Source: Candidatus Zixiibacteriota bacterium (lineage in GTDB: Bacteria; Zixibacteria; MSB-5A5; SM23-73-2). Taken from it: DNA of 64,000 bases. How positions within the stretch are numbered: position 1 is the first letter of the stretch; every line of letters starts with the position of its first letter. Positions 26,249 through 35,544 of the stretch are shown here, in pieces. Location: positions 1 through 64,000 of the forward strand of contig JAUWYR010000008.1 in NCBI GenBank assembly GCA_030615745.1. Direction: 5' to 3'. Made by a program: the position numbers and the translations under genes. The notes under the pieces are model-generated. The model was not told the origin of the DNA. It saw only the letters and a list, made by a program, of their open reading frames with translations, and searched no databases.

Positions 26249-27496
26249 TTAATCAGCTCTTTTAAAAATCATCGCAGTTACAGTTCGATCGTTTCCTCCC
26301 ATTGAGATCATCAAAGCATATGGTTTGTCCGTATTGATTTTCACCTGGCAATCACCAGCTTTTTCAGTAAGTTGATGAACACAGTCAACCGCCTGCCTTA
26401 CTCCTGTGCCACCAGTATAATGACCAAATCCGATCAATCCACCGGTTGCATTTGTGGAAATCTCTGAGTTCAAATTTGTTTTTCCCTCTTGAACATAGGC
26501 AGATGCTTCCCCATATTTGACAAAACCAGTAGCTTCTAAGGCTAAAAGCCCGCCTATGGTGAAACAATCGTGAAGTTCTAATACTCCAATATCCTCTGGC
26601 CCAAGACCTGACATCTCATAAGCTTTTTGGACTGCCTTTTTCGTAGTTGACATTATGGTTAAGTCCTCAGGCAATTTCGTGACATCAGCAACAGCAGTTC
26701 CGAAACCAACAACTTCAATTGCATCCTTTTTATCAACTCCAATCTTTTTCAATCCATCCTCCGAAGCGAAGATCAAAGCGGATGCACCATCAGAGACTTT
26801 TGAACAGTCATAAACGTTCAGATGGTCAACAAAGGCTTTAGGATTAGGAGGAGTCATACCTAAAGCAAATAAATCCTCCGCGGTGTTATGGTATTCCTGA
26901 GCCTTAGGATTTCTTCTCGCATTTTCAACAGCCTGCTTATACCAAGACGCCATCCCTTTTCTCATATACTCATAGCCAAATTTTTCATAACATGCTCCGG
27001 CTCTGTCAGAGAATTGACCCGGGAAAAAGTAAGCGTGTCCATTTTTTCTCTGGGAAAGATAATGCCCTGCTCCACCTAAAATATCCGCTCCATAGATCGC
27101 CTTGTAAGTGTTCTGCACCTCTACGCCGATGGTCAAAACAACGTCTGAAATTTCAGAGGCGACCGATTTTATCGAGGTCAGCAAGCCCAGCCCACCTGAA
27201 CCACAGGCGCCCTCAACTCTGGTATGAGGCTTGTATTCCAAGGAGGGATGAATGGTTGGAATTAGAGCAGCTAAATTTCCCTGTTTGTTAAATCTTGCTG
27301 CCATGAAATTAGCTATTATCCCCTCATCGATGTTCTCAGGGTCATTTATCTGAGCTATAACACTCTTTCCAGCATCCTGAATATAATACTCAAGCCCGGG
27401 TCTGGGTTTTTTTGGATGGAATTCTTTTCTTCCTGTGCCTAAAGATATGGTGTTACAACCACAGGTGGCATAAACTTTTTTTCTCGGCTTCCTCAT
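26249..27496 (-). CDS. Thiolase (SCP-x/acetyl-CoA acetyltransferase type)
   Basis: Thiolase-fold acyltransferase of 415 aa. The nucleophile Cys is in VEGACGSGGLGLL (about C98), the catalytic His in ELHDCFTIGG (about 302) and a second His in GFGHYTGGTG in place of the usual GHPxGATG. The usual C-terminal catalytic Cys (CxGGG) is absent (SMGGND), as in the SCP-x-like subgroup. It would cleave 3-oxoacyl-CoA at the last step of beta-oxidation. GGAGGAAAAAG precedes the ATG. It sits between the hydroxyacyl-CoA dehydrogenase and acyl-CoA dehydrogenase genes. Confidence 0.9.
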   Translation of the reverse strand: MRKPRKKVYATCGCNTISLGTGRKEFHPKKPRPGLEYYIQDAGKSVIAQINDPENIDEGIIANFMAARFNKQGNLAALIPTIHPSLEYKPHTRVEGACGSGGLGLLTSIKSVASEISDVVLTIGVEVQNTYKAIYGADILGGAGHYLSQRKNGHAYFFPGQFSDRAGACYEKFGYEYMRKGMASWYKQAVENARRNPKAQEYHNTAEDLFALGMTPPNPKAFVDHLNVYDCSKVSDGASALIFASEDGLKKIGVDKKDAIEVVGFGTAVADVTKLPEDLTIMSTTKKAVQKAYEMSGLGPEDIGVLELHDCFTIGGLLALEATGFVKYGEASAYVQEGKTNLNSEISTNATGGLIGFGHYTGGTGVRQAVDCVHQLTEKAGDCQVKINTDKPYALMISMGGNDRTVTAMIFKRAD

Positions 27497-27514
27497 CTTT
27501 TTCCTCCTTCTGTT

Positions 27515-28855
27515 TTAAATGTAGTTGTTTATTGGTCCATATAAATGATAAAATCCATTCAACAAAACTTTGTTCACATCATCAGCTGAATTGGCAACCT
27601 TGGAATCAACCAGCCTCTGTCCAATCTGTTTTGAATTTCTCAGATATGCTAATGCCAGTTTTGCTCCCAGGGTATCTTTTGCCTTTAAATTCTTAAAAAA
27701 CTCAGAAAGCTTTTCATTCTTTTTAGGATCCATTAAAAGTTTTCTCCAGGGATAAAAACCTTGAGGATAATCTCCTATTTTTTTATCTAATTCACCAGTC
27801 CATCCATCTGGGTCAAATATCTTGTATTCACCTTTGTCGATATCATATACCCCGGCTGGTCTTCCTTTTTCATATTTTAAAAATCCATCCTTCTGGGAGC
27901 CATCAGCCCTCTGACCACCAAGAACCTTTTTATCCACCATTCTCTTCAGAAGCTCCTCCTTAAGATTCTCTCCCTCGATATACGAGTCAACCGTGTCAGA
28001 GATACATTGATAAACATCCACTCCCACATAATCTATCAATTGAAAAATACCCATTGGACGAACTAAAAGGTCACGGCTGATCTTATCCATTATGTAAATT
28101 CCACCAGGAAGGGAAAAGTCTTTGGCTAATTTTTTGGCTTCTGATATTGCAAAAAGACCGTCCCTTAGGAAATGACCATTTCCGATAAAGCCTGCTATAT
28201 CGTTAGCAGAAACAATGACTTTGCGGAGCCTTTTTGCAAGCTCAGAGGAGAACTCTTTTAGCTCAGGAATTGTCTTTTCACAAGATATTAATTCAGCAAG
28301 CCTTTGAACAACTGGAGGATTATAAAAATGAAATCCGATTATTCTGCCGTCTAAGTTTGCCTCTTCATTTAAGATATGAATGGGTATTGAAGAAGTATTG
28401 GTAAGATAGATAGTATCCTTTGCACAGAGGTTATCAAGCTTTTTCAGAAGGTCTACCTTTAAATCTTTGTTCTCTATCACAGCCTCGAATACGACCTTTG
28501 AATCTTTTGCCATGTTCAAGTCTGTGTTCACCCTTATGACTGAGAACGCATCATCCACAAACTGAGGTATGATATCAAAATTCTCAACAAGGTCTTCTCT
28601 ATCCTTATACAAATTCCTTAAAATAATTGTTGTCTTTTCACCTATTTTGGTGAGTTGAGCCTTAAGATAAACCCAAAGCCCGTCCAATGCATCATCGTTA
28701 ACATCGATTAAGTTCAGACGGTATTTTGTTCCTTCATTCTCAGGGAGATTTTTAGCCTTAGCCATCTCCGCGGCTAAAAGCAAAGCGATACCTGATCCCA
28801 TTTTACCAGCCGCCCCTAAAACCGAAACGTTTTGCAATCTTTGGTCAAAATTCAT
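27515..28855 (-). CDS. 3-Hydroxyacyl-CoA dehydrogenase
   Basis: NAD-dependent dehydrogenase of 446 aa, first gene of the beta-oxidation cluster that runs down to 20969. The N-terminal Rossmann motif is VLGAAGKMGSGIALLLA, the active-site His-Glu pair appears in GFHFYNPPVVQRLAELI, and the Asn loop is SANDIAGFIGNG. It is longer than the usual 280-310 aa because it has a second C-terminal domain (about 300-446, VRPMGIFQLIDYVGVDVYQ) like the duplicated domain of fused enzymes. GGAGG precedes the ATG. Confidence 0.92.
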   Translation of the reverse strand: MNFDQRLQNVSVLGAAGKMGSGIALLLAAEMAKAKNLPENEGTKYRLNLIDVNDDALDGLWVYLKAQLTKIGEKTTIILRNLYKDREDLVENFDIIPQFVDDAFSVIRVNTDLNMAKDSKVVFEAVIENKDLKVDLLKKLDNLCAKDTIYLTNTSSIPIHILNEEANLDGRIIGFHFYNPPVVQRLAELISCEKTIPELKEFSSELAKRLRKVIVSANDIAGFIGNGHFLRDGLFAISEAKKLAKDFSLPGGIYIMDKISRDLLVRPMGIFQLIDYVGVDVYQCISDTVDSYIEGENLKEELLKRMVDKKVLGGQRADGSQKDGFLKYEKGRPAGVYDIDKGEYKIFDPDGWTGELDKKIGDYPQGFYPWRKLLMDPKKNEKLSEFFKNLKAKDTLGAKLALAYLRNSKQIGQRLVDSKVANSADDVNKVLLNGFYHLYGPINNYI

Positions 28856-29285
28856 AGTAAAACCTCCATAGTTTTTTGTTCTCCTTGTTACTTAAACTCC
28901 TTTAGTTACTTTTTTATCCATATTGAATGATAACATCCAAAAGGAACAGGAAGAATAATCTTTAACCTCGACTCATTCAATTATCCTTTGTTCGAAGGGG
29001 ATGTTATCATCCCCTTCTCTCAGTTATAAACATACATTATCATCCTCGCTTGAGATTTTTTTCACATACTCTGTCAAAAAAATAAAATCATTTGGAGTGT
29101 AAACCTTCAGGTTTACTTGTTATCAGCAAAACTAAAGCTCTGCAATCCACAATTAATCACGATGACTTCAATCCTTTTCACACCTTACGAAAGACCACTT
29201 TGTCAAATCTTAGTATAATAAAAACCTTCTTTCAAAACAACTAAAAAATGAAGATTTTGTGGAAAAAAACAAGTCTTCTGCCTTT
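28856..29285. other. Gene-free interval with hairpins
   Basis: About 430 bp separating two blocks of the metabolic cluster. It holds a hairpin GAAGGGGATG..CATCCCCTTC (about 28993-29017), and GTAAACCTTCAGGTTTAC (29099-29116), a member of the dispersed palindrome family also seen near 16332 and 62991. No ORF is supported. A promoter for the downstream block (hydroxyacyl-CoA dehydrogenase onward) would be expected here, but I see no clear consensus. Confidence 0.6.
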
Positions 29286-29792
29286 TTAATCTTTTACTTC
29301 AAGTTCAAGAATCGGCTCCTCAGTGTCAACTAAGTCATCTTCTTTAAAATTTATCTTTTTCACAAACCCCTCTATCGAGGCTCTTATCTCGTGTTCCATC
29401 TTCATCGCCTCAACAATGGCAAGGCTCTGATTTTTTCTGACCTTTTCTCCCTCTTCCACCAAGATTTTTAGAATTTTACCGGGCATAGGGGCACATATTG
29501 CTTTTTTCCCCTCAATGTCAACCCCCTCTCTTTCAAATCTTTTCTCTTTTTTTGACTCAGCTTCCTGAATCACAAACTTTTCACCGCCAACAGAAAGATG
29601 AATCTTTTTTTCATGAAAAGCCATATAAAAAGGATAAGTCTTCTCATCGATTACCAATAAAAAAGAGTTTGGGTCTATAATCTCGCAAAAAGCCTCAATT
29701 CTTTTTTTCCCAAGATCGATAATATATTTCCCATCTTTTGGTTCAACAGATACCTTGTGAATTTCACCATCTATAATAAGTTCATATTCCAT
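29286..29792 (-). CDS. Biotin carboxyl carrier protein, probably of methylcrotonyl-CoA carboxylase
   Basis: A 168-aa protein with a C-terminal biotinyl domain (about 95-165) and the biotin-accepting lysine K131 in VEAMKMEHEI. The proline-containing CAPMPGKILKILVEEGEKV start of that domain is typical. The N-terminal half (VSVEPKDGKYIIDLGK) is a small beta domain like those of propionyl/methylcrotonyl carboxylase alpha chains. It carries CO2 between the biotin carboxylase (29819) and the carboxyltransferase (33073). In many bacteria both pieces are one polypeptide; here they are split. Confidence 0.92.
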   Translation of the reverse strand: MEYELIIDGEIHKVSVEPKDGKYIIDLGKKRIEAFCEIIDPNSFLLVIDEKTYPFYMAFHEKKIHLSVGGEKFVIQEAESKKEKRFEREGVDIEGKKAICAPMPGKILKILVEEGEKVRKNQSLAIVEAMKMEHEIRASIEGFVKKINFKEDDLVDTEEPILELEVKD

Positions 29793-29818
29793 ATAAAATT
29801 AATATTTAAAGTTTTACT

Positions 29819-31315
29819 TTAAGCTCCAATCTCCCAATTCCCTAAAGATAGCCAGGGATCGAACATTAGTTTCTTCTCTACTCTTGCTCCTTTTTTACCT
29901 TTGTTGAGCATCCCAATCGCAGCCCCTATCAATGCCTGCTCCACAAATTTTTTCTTCCCCTTTTTCTCTTTCCAATCGCTTAAATATTTTGGGATGAAAT
30001 CAGTGTGTGTATTCCCAGAGATGAATTCGGGGTGCAACATCAAATCCCTCAAAAAATCTATCTGGGTCTTTATTCCCAGGATAACATAGCCGGATAAAGC
30101 CATAATCATCTTCTTTCTTGCTTCCTCTCTTGTCTCAGCCCAACAGATAAGCTTAGCTAAAATAGGGTCATAATGCATCGTAACATCTAAACCAGAATAA
30201 AGGGATGAATCATTCCTTATTCCTGGACCACAAGGCTCTTTTACAAATAAAATCTTACCAAAGGATGGTAAAAAATCATTTTCAGGGTCCTCAGCATATA
30301 TCCTGCACTCAATTGCATGACCCCTTTGCGAAAGTTTTTCTTGTTTGAATGTTAGTTTTTCTCCAGAAGCGATTCTTATCTGTGATTTGACCAGATCGAT
30401 TCCAATTGTAAGCTCTGTTATGGGATGCTCCACCTGAACTCTGGCATTGACTTCGAGAAAATAATAGTTTTTATCCTTGTCCAAAAGGAACTCAACTGTC
30501 CCGGCATTGGTATATCCTGTTGTTTTGATAACTTTAACCGCGACCTCACCCATCTTCTCTCTAAGTTCAGGAGTTAAAATAGTTGAAGGTGTTTCCTCAA
30601 CTATTTTCTGATGTCTTCTCTGAATTGAGCATTCCCTTTCAAATAGATGAACAACATTTCCATGATAGTCAGCTAAAACTTGGAATTCAATATGTCTCGG
30701 CTGTTGGATATATTTTTCTAAATAAACCGACTCATCTCCAAAAGCTGATTTAGCCTCTCTCATCCCGGCTTCAACTGATGATTTAAGCTCCTCTTTTGAG
30801 TTGATGATTCTCATCCCTTTTCCTCCACCACCAGCAGAAGCCTTTAATAAAACCGGATAACCGATTTTTTCTGCCTGGTTTATAAAATCGTCCAGGTTTT
30901 CGCCTTTAGCTTTCATCCCGGGTATAATAGGAATTTTAGCTTGGGTCATAGTCTTTCTTGACTCCACCTTATCCCCAACTAAGGCTAAAGCTTTTGAGTT
31001 GGGTCCGATGAAAATTATCTTCTCTGTCTCACATCTTTTTGCGAACTCCGAATTTTCAGCCAAAAATCCATAACCCGGATGAATTGCACAAGCTTTTGTC
31101 ATCCTGGCAACTTCTATGATTTTATCCATATTAAGATAGCTTTCAAGAGGAGCAGGTGATCCTAAAAGATATGCCTCATCAGCCAACTGCACATGTAAAG
31201 CCTTTCGGTCAACTTCAGAATAGACAGCAACAGTCGAAATCCCCATCTCCTTACAAGCGCGGATAATTCTTACAGCTATCTCGCCTCGATTAGCAATAAG
31301 TATTTTATTGATCAT
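29819..31315 (-). CDS. accC: Biotin carboxylase, probably methylcrotonyl-CoA carboxylase alpha
   Basis: ATP-grasp biotin carboxylase of 498 aa. Visible are the start NKILIANRGEIAVRIIRACKE, the HPGYGFLAEN motif, the glycine-rich ATP loop KASAGGGGKGMRI (about 159-171), ERECSIQRRHQK and the EVNARVQVEHPITE active site. It carboxylates biotin on the carrier protein encoded next (29286). Its neighbours include a LiuB-like carboxyltransferase and a LiuC-like hydratase, so leucine degradation is the likely role. A second biotin carboxylase is at 44688. Confidence 0.93.
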   Translation of the reverse strand: MINKILIANRGEIAVRIIRACKEMGISTVAVYSEVDRKALHVQLADEAYLLGSPAPLESYLNMDKIIEVARMTKACAIHPGYGFLAENSEFAKRCETEKIIFIGPNSKALALVGDKVESRKTMTQAKIPIIPGMKAKGENLDDFINQAEKIGYPVLLKASAGGGGKGMRIINSKEELKSSVEAGMREAKSAFGDESVYLEKYIQQPRHIEFQVLADYHGNVVHLFERECSIQRRHQKIVEETPSTILTPELREKMGEVAVKVIKTTGYTNAGTVEFLLDKDKNYYFLEVNARVQVEHPITELTIGIDLVKSQIRIASGEKLTFKQEKLSQRGHAIECRIYAEDPENDFLPSFGKILFVKEPCGPGIRNDSSLYSGLDVTMHYDPILAKLICWAETREEARKKMIMALSGYVILGIKTQIDFLRDLMLHPEFISGNTHTDFIPKYLSDWKEKKGKKKFVEQALIGAAIGMLNKGKKGARVEKKLMFDPWLSLGNWEIGA

Positions 31316-31317
31316 AT

Positions 31318-32037
31318 CTATCTATTAAATTCTACACTTTCTAAAAGCTCTTTAAGTTTGATTAATTTTTTACCTAAGTCTTTTGATTTCTCCTTAATCC
31401 TTTTATCCTCAATCTGTCCTAAGCTCGATATAAGCAAATCTAAATAGACAGAAAATCCTCCGGGACGAGAAAAAGGATGATCCAGCTCTGAAAAAGAGAT
31501 TAAGGTCTCATTTATGTTATCTAATAAATCGGTTAACTTCTCCTTTTTTTCCTTCTTTAAATTACAACTATGTAGTTCCTCTCTAAATTCGATAAAATGT
31601 CCAATAATACCGAAAATCAAAATCTTGAAAGCATATTCAGGGCTCATTTCCTCCAGTGCTTCCATATCCACAAAGCTTCTTCCCCAAATAGACTTTTCAT
31701 TTATTAATCGTTCTTCTTTTGATTCTTTACCGAGGTGTTTATCATAACTTTCGCTTATCATTTCATCTTCACCCTCTGTAAAGTAATCATCCTCCTTATC
31801 AAAAACAATGAAACCGCCCTCCTTTTTATTCATCTGACAAAGGGGGCAATCGTCATGAAAATGATCTTCTAATGAGAATTCATCCTCTCTTTGCTTAATG
31901 GTCTTCTCGTCCGGGTTATCAAGATGAACTAAGCAGAAATTGTCTATTATAGAATAGGGAACCTTAGATCCAAAATGAATTTCTATGTACTTATCAAGGC
32001 TACCATATTCCTCAATTATTTCATCTATCCATTTCAT
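31318..32037 (-). CDS. Hypothetical acidic protein with CPLC motif
   Basis: A 239-aa soluble acidic protein that I do not recognise. Near residue 65 it has HFHDDCPLCQMN, a possible metal or redox site but without a second Cys pair nearby. The rest is helical and rich in Glu and Lys. It lies two bases upstream of the biotin carboxylase gene and downstream of the LiuC-like gene, so it is co-transcribed with the leucine genes, but nothing in it suggests a metabolic reaction. It may be an accessory insertion. Confidence 0.7.
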   Translation of the reverse strand: MKWIDEIIEEYGSLDKYIEIHFGSKVPYSIIDNFCLVHLDNPDEKTIKQREDEFSLEDHFHDDCPLCQMNKKEGGFIVFDKEDDYFTEGEDEMISESYDKHLGKESKEERLINEKSIWGRSFVDMEALEEMSPEYAFKILIFGIIGHFIEFREELHSCNLKKEKKEKLTDLLDNINETLISFSELDHPFSRPGGFSVYLDLLISSLGQIEDKRIKEKSKDLGKKLIKLKELLESVEFNR

Positions 32038-32048
32038 TTTATTTCAAG

Positions 32049-32166
32049 CTGTCAGGTGGTAACACCTGACAGCACCTACCGATAACTCTTTTTTTATTTT
32101 AGTGTCAGGAGTTATCTCCTAGATATATATAACGTTCCTGTGGTGTCGGGAGTTACCTCCTGACAC
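32049..32166. repeat. Two to three palindromes of the CTGTCAGG / GTGTCAGGAG family
   Basis: CTGTCAGGTG-GTAA-CACCTGACAG (32049-32072) and GTGTCGGGAG-TTAC-CTCCTGACAC (32143-32166) are hairpins; a third half-preserved copy begins at 32102. Related perfect palindromes are at 34712-34737 and 35051-35076. Confidence 0.75.
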
Positions 32167-32176
32167 ATAAAAGATT

Positions 32177-32974
32177 CTATTCTTTCACCCACTTAGGCTT
32201 CCTCTTTTCAAAAAAAGCGCTCATCCCTTCCTGACCTTCCTCACTTACCCTTAATTTTGCAATCACCTCCGCAGTATATTTTTTTGCCTGATCAAAGCTC
32301 ATCTGGGGAACTTTCGAAAGTAAATCCTTGCACATAGCCAAAGCATTAGGTCCGCTGGAGGTGAGCTTTTTAACCAAATCATCCGTTACCTGATCTAACT
32401 TGTCATGAGGAACAACCTGGTTAACCAATCCTAATTCAAATCCCTTTTTAGCATCAATCCTTTGGCCGGTTAAAAACAGCTCCCGGCATACCCTCTCCCC
32501 TACCCTTCTTAAAACATAGGGAGAAATACAGGCTGGAACCAGACCTAATTTCACCTCCGATAAGCTGAACTTTGCTTTCTCTGAGGCGATCACCAGATCA
32601 CATACCGAAACTAACCCAGCTCCACCCCCAATGGCGGCTCCATTAACCTTAGCTATAACCGGTTTGGGTAGTGTATACATAATATAAAAAAGCTCAGCTA
32701 AAGCCAATGACTCTTTGATATTCTCCTCATAAGAGAAATCGATTATCTTTTTCATCCAGTTCAAATCCGCCCCAGCACAGAAGGATTTGCCATTACCGGT
32801 TAAAACTATTACTCTAATCTCTTTGTCGTCCTTTATCTCTTTGAAAACTTGGGTGAGCTCAGAGATCATGACCTCGTTGAAAGCGTTATGGATTTCCGGG
32901 CGATTTAGATTAACTCTTGCGATGAGGTTATCAACTGAAAAGATTATTGTTTGAAAAAATTTTTTGTCTGTCAA
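32177..32974 (-). CDS. Methylglutaconyl-CoA hydratase-like crotonase
   Basis: A 265-aa crotonase. GKSFCAGADLNWMKK and GAAIGGGAGLVSVCDLVIAS are the two family motifs, and SEVKLGLVPACISPYVLRR closely resembles the segment typical of LiuC/AUH enzymes, which hydrate 3-methylglutaconyl-CoA to HMG-CoA in leucine breakdown. The start is TTG at 32974, with GGGAGATGAG just before it. It lies between the carboxyltransferase gene and the biotin carboxylase gene of the presumed methylcrotonyl-CoA carboxylase, which supports the assignment. Confidence 0.88.
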   Translation of the reverse strand: MTDKKFFQTIIFSVDNLIARVNLNRPEIHNAFNEVMISELTQVFKEIKDDKEIRVIVLTGNGKSFCAGADLNWMKKIIDFSYEENIKESLALAELFYIMYTLPKPVIAKVNGAAIGGGAGLVSVCDLVIASEKAKFSLSEVKLGLVPACISPYVLRRVGERVCRELFLTGQRIDAKKGFELGLVNQVVPHDKLDQVTDDLVKKLTSSGPNALAMCKDLLSKVPQMSFDQAKKYTAEVIAKLRVSEEGQEGMSAFFEKRKPKWVKE

Positions 32975-33072
32975 AACTCATCTCCCTCTAAAACAAAAAC
33001 GTAGGGACAGACCTTTCCGCCAGAGGCGGATCTGCCTAAGGCATGACAGGTCTGTCTTAAGATTATAACTAT

Positions 33073-34680
33073 TTACATCCTGAAAATCCCATACTCGGTA
33101 TCAGGTATGAGCTGGTTCAAAGACATTGAAATTCCTAAGGCTAAAGCGGTTCTGGTCTCTGTGGGGTTTATGATCCCGTCATCCCATAATCTGGCAGAAC
33201 TATAAAAAGGATGTGATTCCTCCTCATATTTTTTTAAAATGGGTTCTCTGAACCTGTCCTGTTCTTCTTTGGTCCAGATTATCCCTTTCTTTTTTAATAT
33301 CCTCAACTTAACATCCAACAAAACGTTTGAAGCCTGATCACCACCCATAACGCAAATTCTTGCATTGGGCCACATCCACAAAAGCCTGGGCCTGTAAGCT
33401 CTTCCGCACATTCCATAATTGCCTGCTCCATAGGAACCACCAACAATAATAGTGAATTTGGGAACATCTGCATTTGCCACCGCATGAACTAACTTGGCTC
33501 CGTCTTTGGCAATTCCCTGATGCTCGTATTGTTTTCCAACTATAAATCCGGTGATGTTCTGCAAAAATATCAAGGGAATCTTTCTTTTGGTGCACAGGGT
33601 GATAAAGTGAGCTCCTTTTAAAGAGCTTTCAGAGAATAAAACTCCGTTGTTAGCTATGATACCCACAGGATATCCCATTATCCTGGCAAAACCGCAGACC
33701 AGAGTTGGACCATAGAGTTCCTTGAACTCATGGAATTTACTGCCGTCAACAACTCGAGCAATCACCTCTCTCATATCATAGGACTTTCTGATATCTTTTG
33801 GGATAATTCCATAGATCTCTTTTGGATCATAAGAAGGATCCTCAGGCTCAGCTACATCCAATTCAAATTTGTTAGGGGGATCTAAATTCTCAATTATATT
33901 TCTGGTGATCTCTAAGGCATGCTCATCGTTTAGAGCGTAATGGTCAGCCACACCTGAGATCCTGCAATGGACATCAGCACCTCCTAATTCCTCACCTGTA
34001 ACCTCTTCACCTGTTGCCGCTTTAACCAGGGGTGGACCACCTATAAAAATTGTTCCCTGTTTTCTGACAATCACAGCCTCATCGCTCATCGCAGGAACAT
34101 AAGCACCACCTGCGGTGCAGGAGCCTAAAACTACAGCTATCTGAGGAATTCCCATGGCTGATAGCCTTGCCTGGTTATAAAATATCTTTCCAAAGTGGTC
34201 TTTGTCAGGAAAAGTTCCTGATTGATAGGGCAGAAAAATCCCACCTGAATCGACTAAATAGACACAGGGTAGCCGATTTTCCATTGCGATCTCTTGAGCT
34301 CTTACGTGCTTTTTTATAGTCGATGGAAAATAGGTTCCACCTTTTACTGTGGCATCGTTGGCTACAATCAACACTTCCCTTCCGTGAACAACCCCGATTC
34401 CGGTTATTATGCCTGAGCAAGGAGGTTCCTCTTTATACATTTTATATCCGGCTAATTGGGAGAGCTCTAAAAAGGGAGTATTTTTGTCAAACAATAATTT
34501 TAACCTATCCCTGACTAAAGTTTTTCCGCGTTTTAAATGCCTTTCCCTATCTTTCGGTTCACCACCCTCCCTCATCTTAGCCAAAACCTCCTTATACTCG
34601 TCCACCACCTTTTGCATATATTCCTGGTTGGCTTTGAATTCAGAGGACTTTGTATCGACTTTTGATTCGATGCGAAACAT
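33073..34680 (-). CDS. Methylcrotonyl-CoA carboxylase, carboxyltransferase subunit
   Basis: Acyl-CoA carboxylase beta chain of 535 aa, the usual size for MccB/Liu[46 protein letters not shown] and [15 protein letters not shown] are closer to methylcrotonyl- than to propionyl-CoA carboxylases. It transfers CO2 from biotin to 3-methylcrotonyl-CoA. AAGAAGGT precedes the ATG. The first ten codons and the ribosome site are present a second time, 180 bp upstream (34833-34880). Confidence 0.92.
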   Translation of the reverse strand: MFRIESKVDTKSSEFKANQEYMQKVVDEYKEVLAKMREGGEPKDRERHLKRGKTLVRDRLKLLFDKNTPFLELSQLAGYKMYKEEPPCSGIITGIGVVHGREVLIVANDATVKGGTYFPSTIKKHVRAQEIAMENRLPCVYLVDSGGIFLPYQSGTFPDKDHFGKIFYNQARLSAMGIPQIAVVLGSCTAGGAYVPAMSDEAVIVRKQGTIFIGGPPLVKAATGEEVTGEELGGADVHCRISGVADHYALNDEHALEITRNIIENLDPPNKFELDVAEPEDPSYDPKEIYGIIPKDIRKSYDMREVIARVVDGSKFHEFKELYGPTLVCGFARIMGYPVGIIANNGVLFSESSLKGAHFITLCTKRKIPLIFLQNITGFIVGKQYEHQGIAKDGAKLVHAVANADVPKFTIIVGGSYGAGNYGMCGRAYRPRLLWMWPNARICVMGGDQASNVLLDVKLRILKKKGIIWTKEEQDRFREPILKKYEEESHPFYSSARLWDDGIINPTETRTALALGISMSLNQLIPDTEYGIFRM

Positions 34681-35154
34681 TTTTTACCTTCTTAATGTCA
34701 GGTTAACCTGTGGTGTCAGGAGATAACTCCTGACACCACGTATATTAATCTTGTAGGGGAGGGGCTTGTCCCCTCCCGACCACCAGCGGGAGACCACGAG
34801 GGTCTCCCCTACATATTAGATTTATTTTGTTGGTATCGACTTTTGATTCTATTCGAAACATTTTTTACCTTTTTAGTCTCTGGACTTTTGTAGAGGCAAC
34901 TCTCGTGATTGCCCGTATTAGGACAGGGACAAGCCCTGTCCCTACTTTTCTTTTGAACGCCCGACAGGATCATCAGACGTTACCTTTTTTTGATCACCTC
35001 TCCCTAACCCTCTCCTTTTAAGGAGAGGGACTAAGGGTGAGGTTTACTATGCTGTCAGGTGTTAACACCTGACAGCACGTAAACACGCATGGTAGCCGTC
35101 CCGTTCTAACGGGACGAAAATTTACGCACCCTGAAGGGTGCGGCTACCCCTATG
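34681..35154. repeat. Hairpin-rich interval
   Basis: A 474-bp interval without a gene, filled with inverted repeats: GGTGTCAGGAGATAACTCCTGACACC (34712-34737, written here as two 10-base arms around a short loop), GGGGAGGGGCTTGTCCCCTCCC near 34757, a GGGAGACC..GGTCTCCC pair near 34787-34808, GGGACAGG/CCTGTCCC near 34922-34942, CTGTCAGGTG..CACCTGACAG (35052-35075), and CCCGTTCTAACGGG and GCACCCTGAAGGGTGC just before 35150. Confidence 0.8.
34833..34880 (-). repeat. Truncated duplicate of the carboxyltransferase gene 5' end
   Basis: About 44 of 48 bases match 34653-34700, covering the ribosome site, the ATG and the first ten codons of the gene at 33073-34680. The copy reads [10 protein letters not shown] and then loses similarity. 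It lies in the same orientation, 180 bp upstream of the real start, with hairpin DNA between. Confidence 0.85.
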
Positions 35155-35544
35155 TCATACCGGCACACATTTATAACCATAACAGATAATCCCAGCCTCT
35201 CCCTCTGAATATATCTTCCTGAACTCAATCCTCATCCTCTGCCCGATCTCAAGCTTATCCAAATCGCAGTCTACTATCTGAGAGAGTATTTTCACTCCGC
35301 GGTCAAGCTCAACTATTCCTATAGCATAAGGCGACTGATCGGTAAATTGACTTGGAGGAACTCTGATTATGGTATAGGTTAAAAGCTCTCCTTCTCTTTG
35401 TAAATTAACCATCTCGAATTCACGGGACTTGCACGATGAGCAGATAAGTCTTGGCGGAAAATATACCTGTCCACACCCTTTACATTTAGCCCCTTCCAAT
35501 CTATATCTCTGAGGAATCTCTCTCCAGTATTTTGGCGCTGGCAT
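35155..35544 (-). CDS. DUF35 zinc-ribbon/OB-fold acyl-CoA binding protein
   Basis: A 129-aa DUF35 protein with a rubredoxin-like zinc ribbon (CKGCGQVYFPPRLICSSCKS, about residues 22-41) followed by an OB fold. In archaea this protein joins HMG-CoA synthase and acetoacetyl-CoA thiolase in one complex and helps pass the intermediate. All three genes are adjacent here, and this one overlaps the thiolase stop codon by one base, so they are almost certainly co-translated. Confidence 0.92.
   Translation of the reverse strand: MPAPKYWREIPQRYRLEGAKCKGCGQVYFPPRLICSSCKSREFEMVNLQREGELLTYTIIRVPPSQFTDQSPYAIGIVELDRGVKILSQIVDCDLDKLEIGQRMRIEFRKIYSEGEAGIICYGYKCVPV

Noticed and set aside
26992-27291. Plus-strand 99-codon frame opposite the thiolase
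   Set aside because: It is antisense to a strongly supported thiolase gene and has no ribosome site or recognisable family.
29099-29116. Rho-independent terminator
   Set aside because: The palindrome is not followed by a T run on either strand and recurs elsewhere as a dispersed element.
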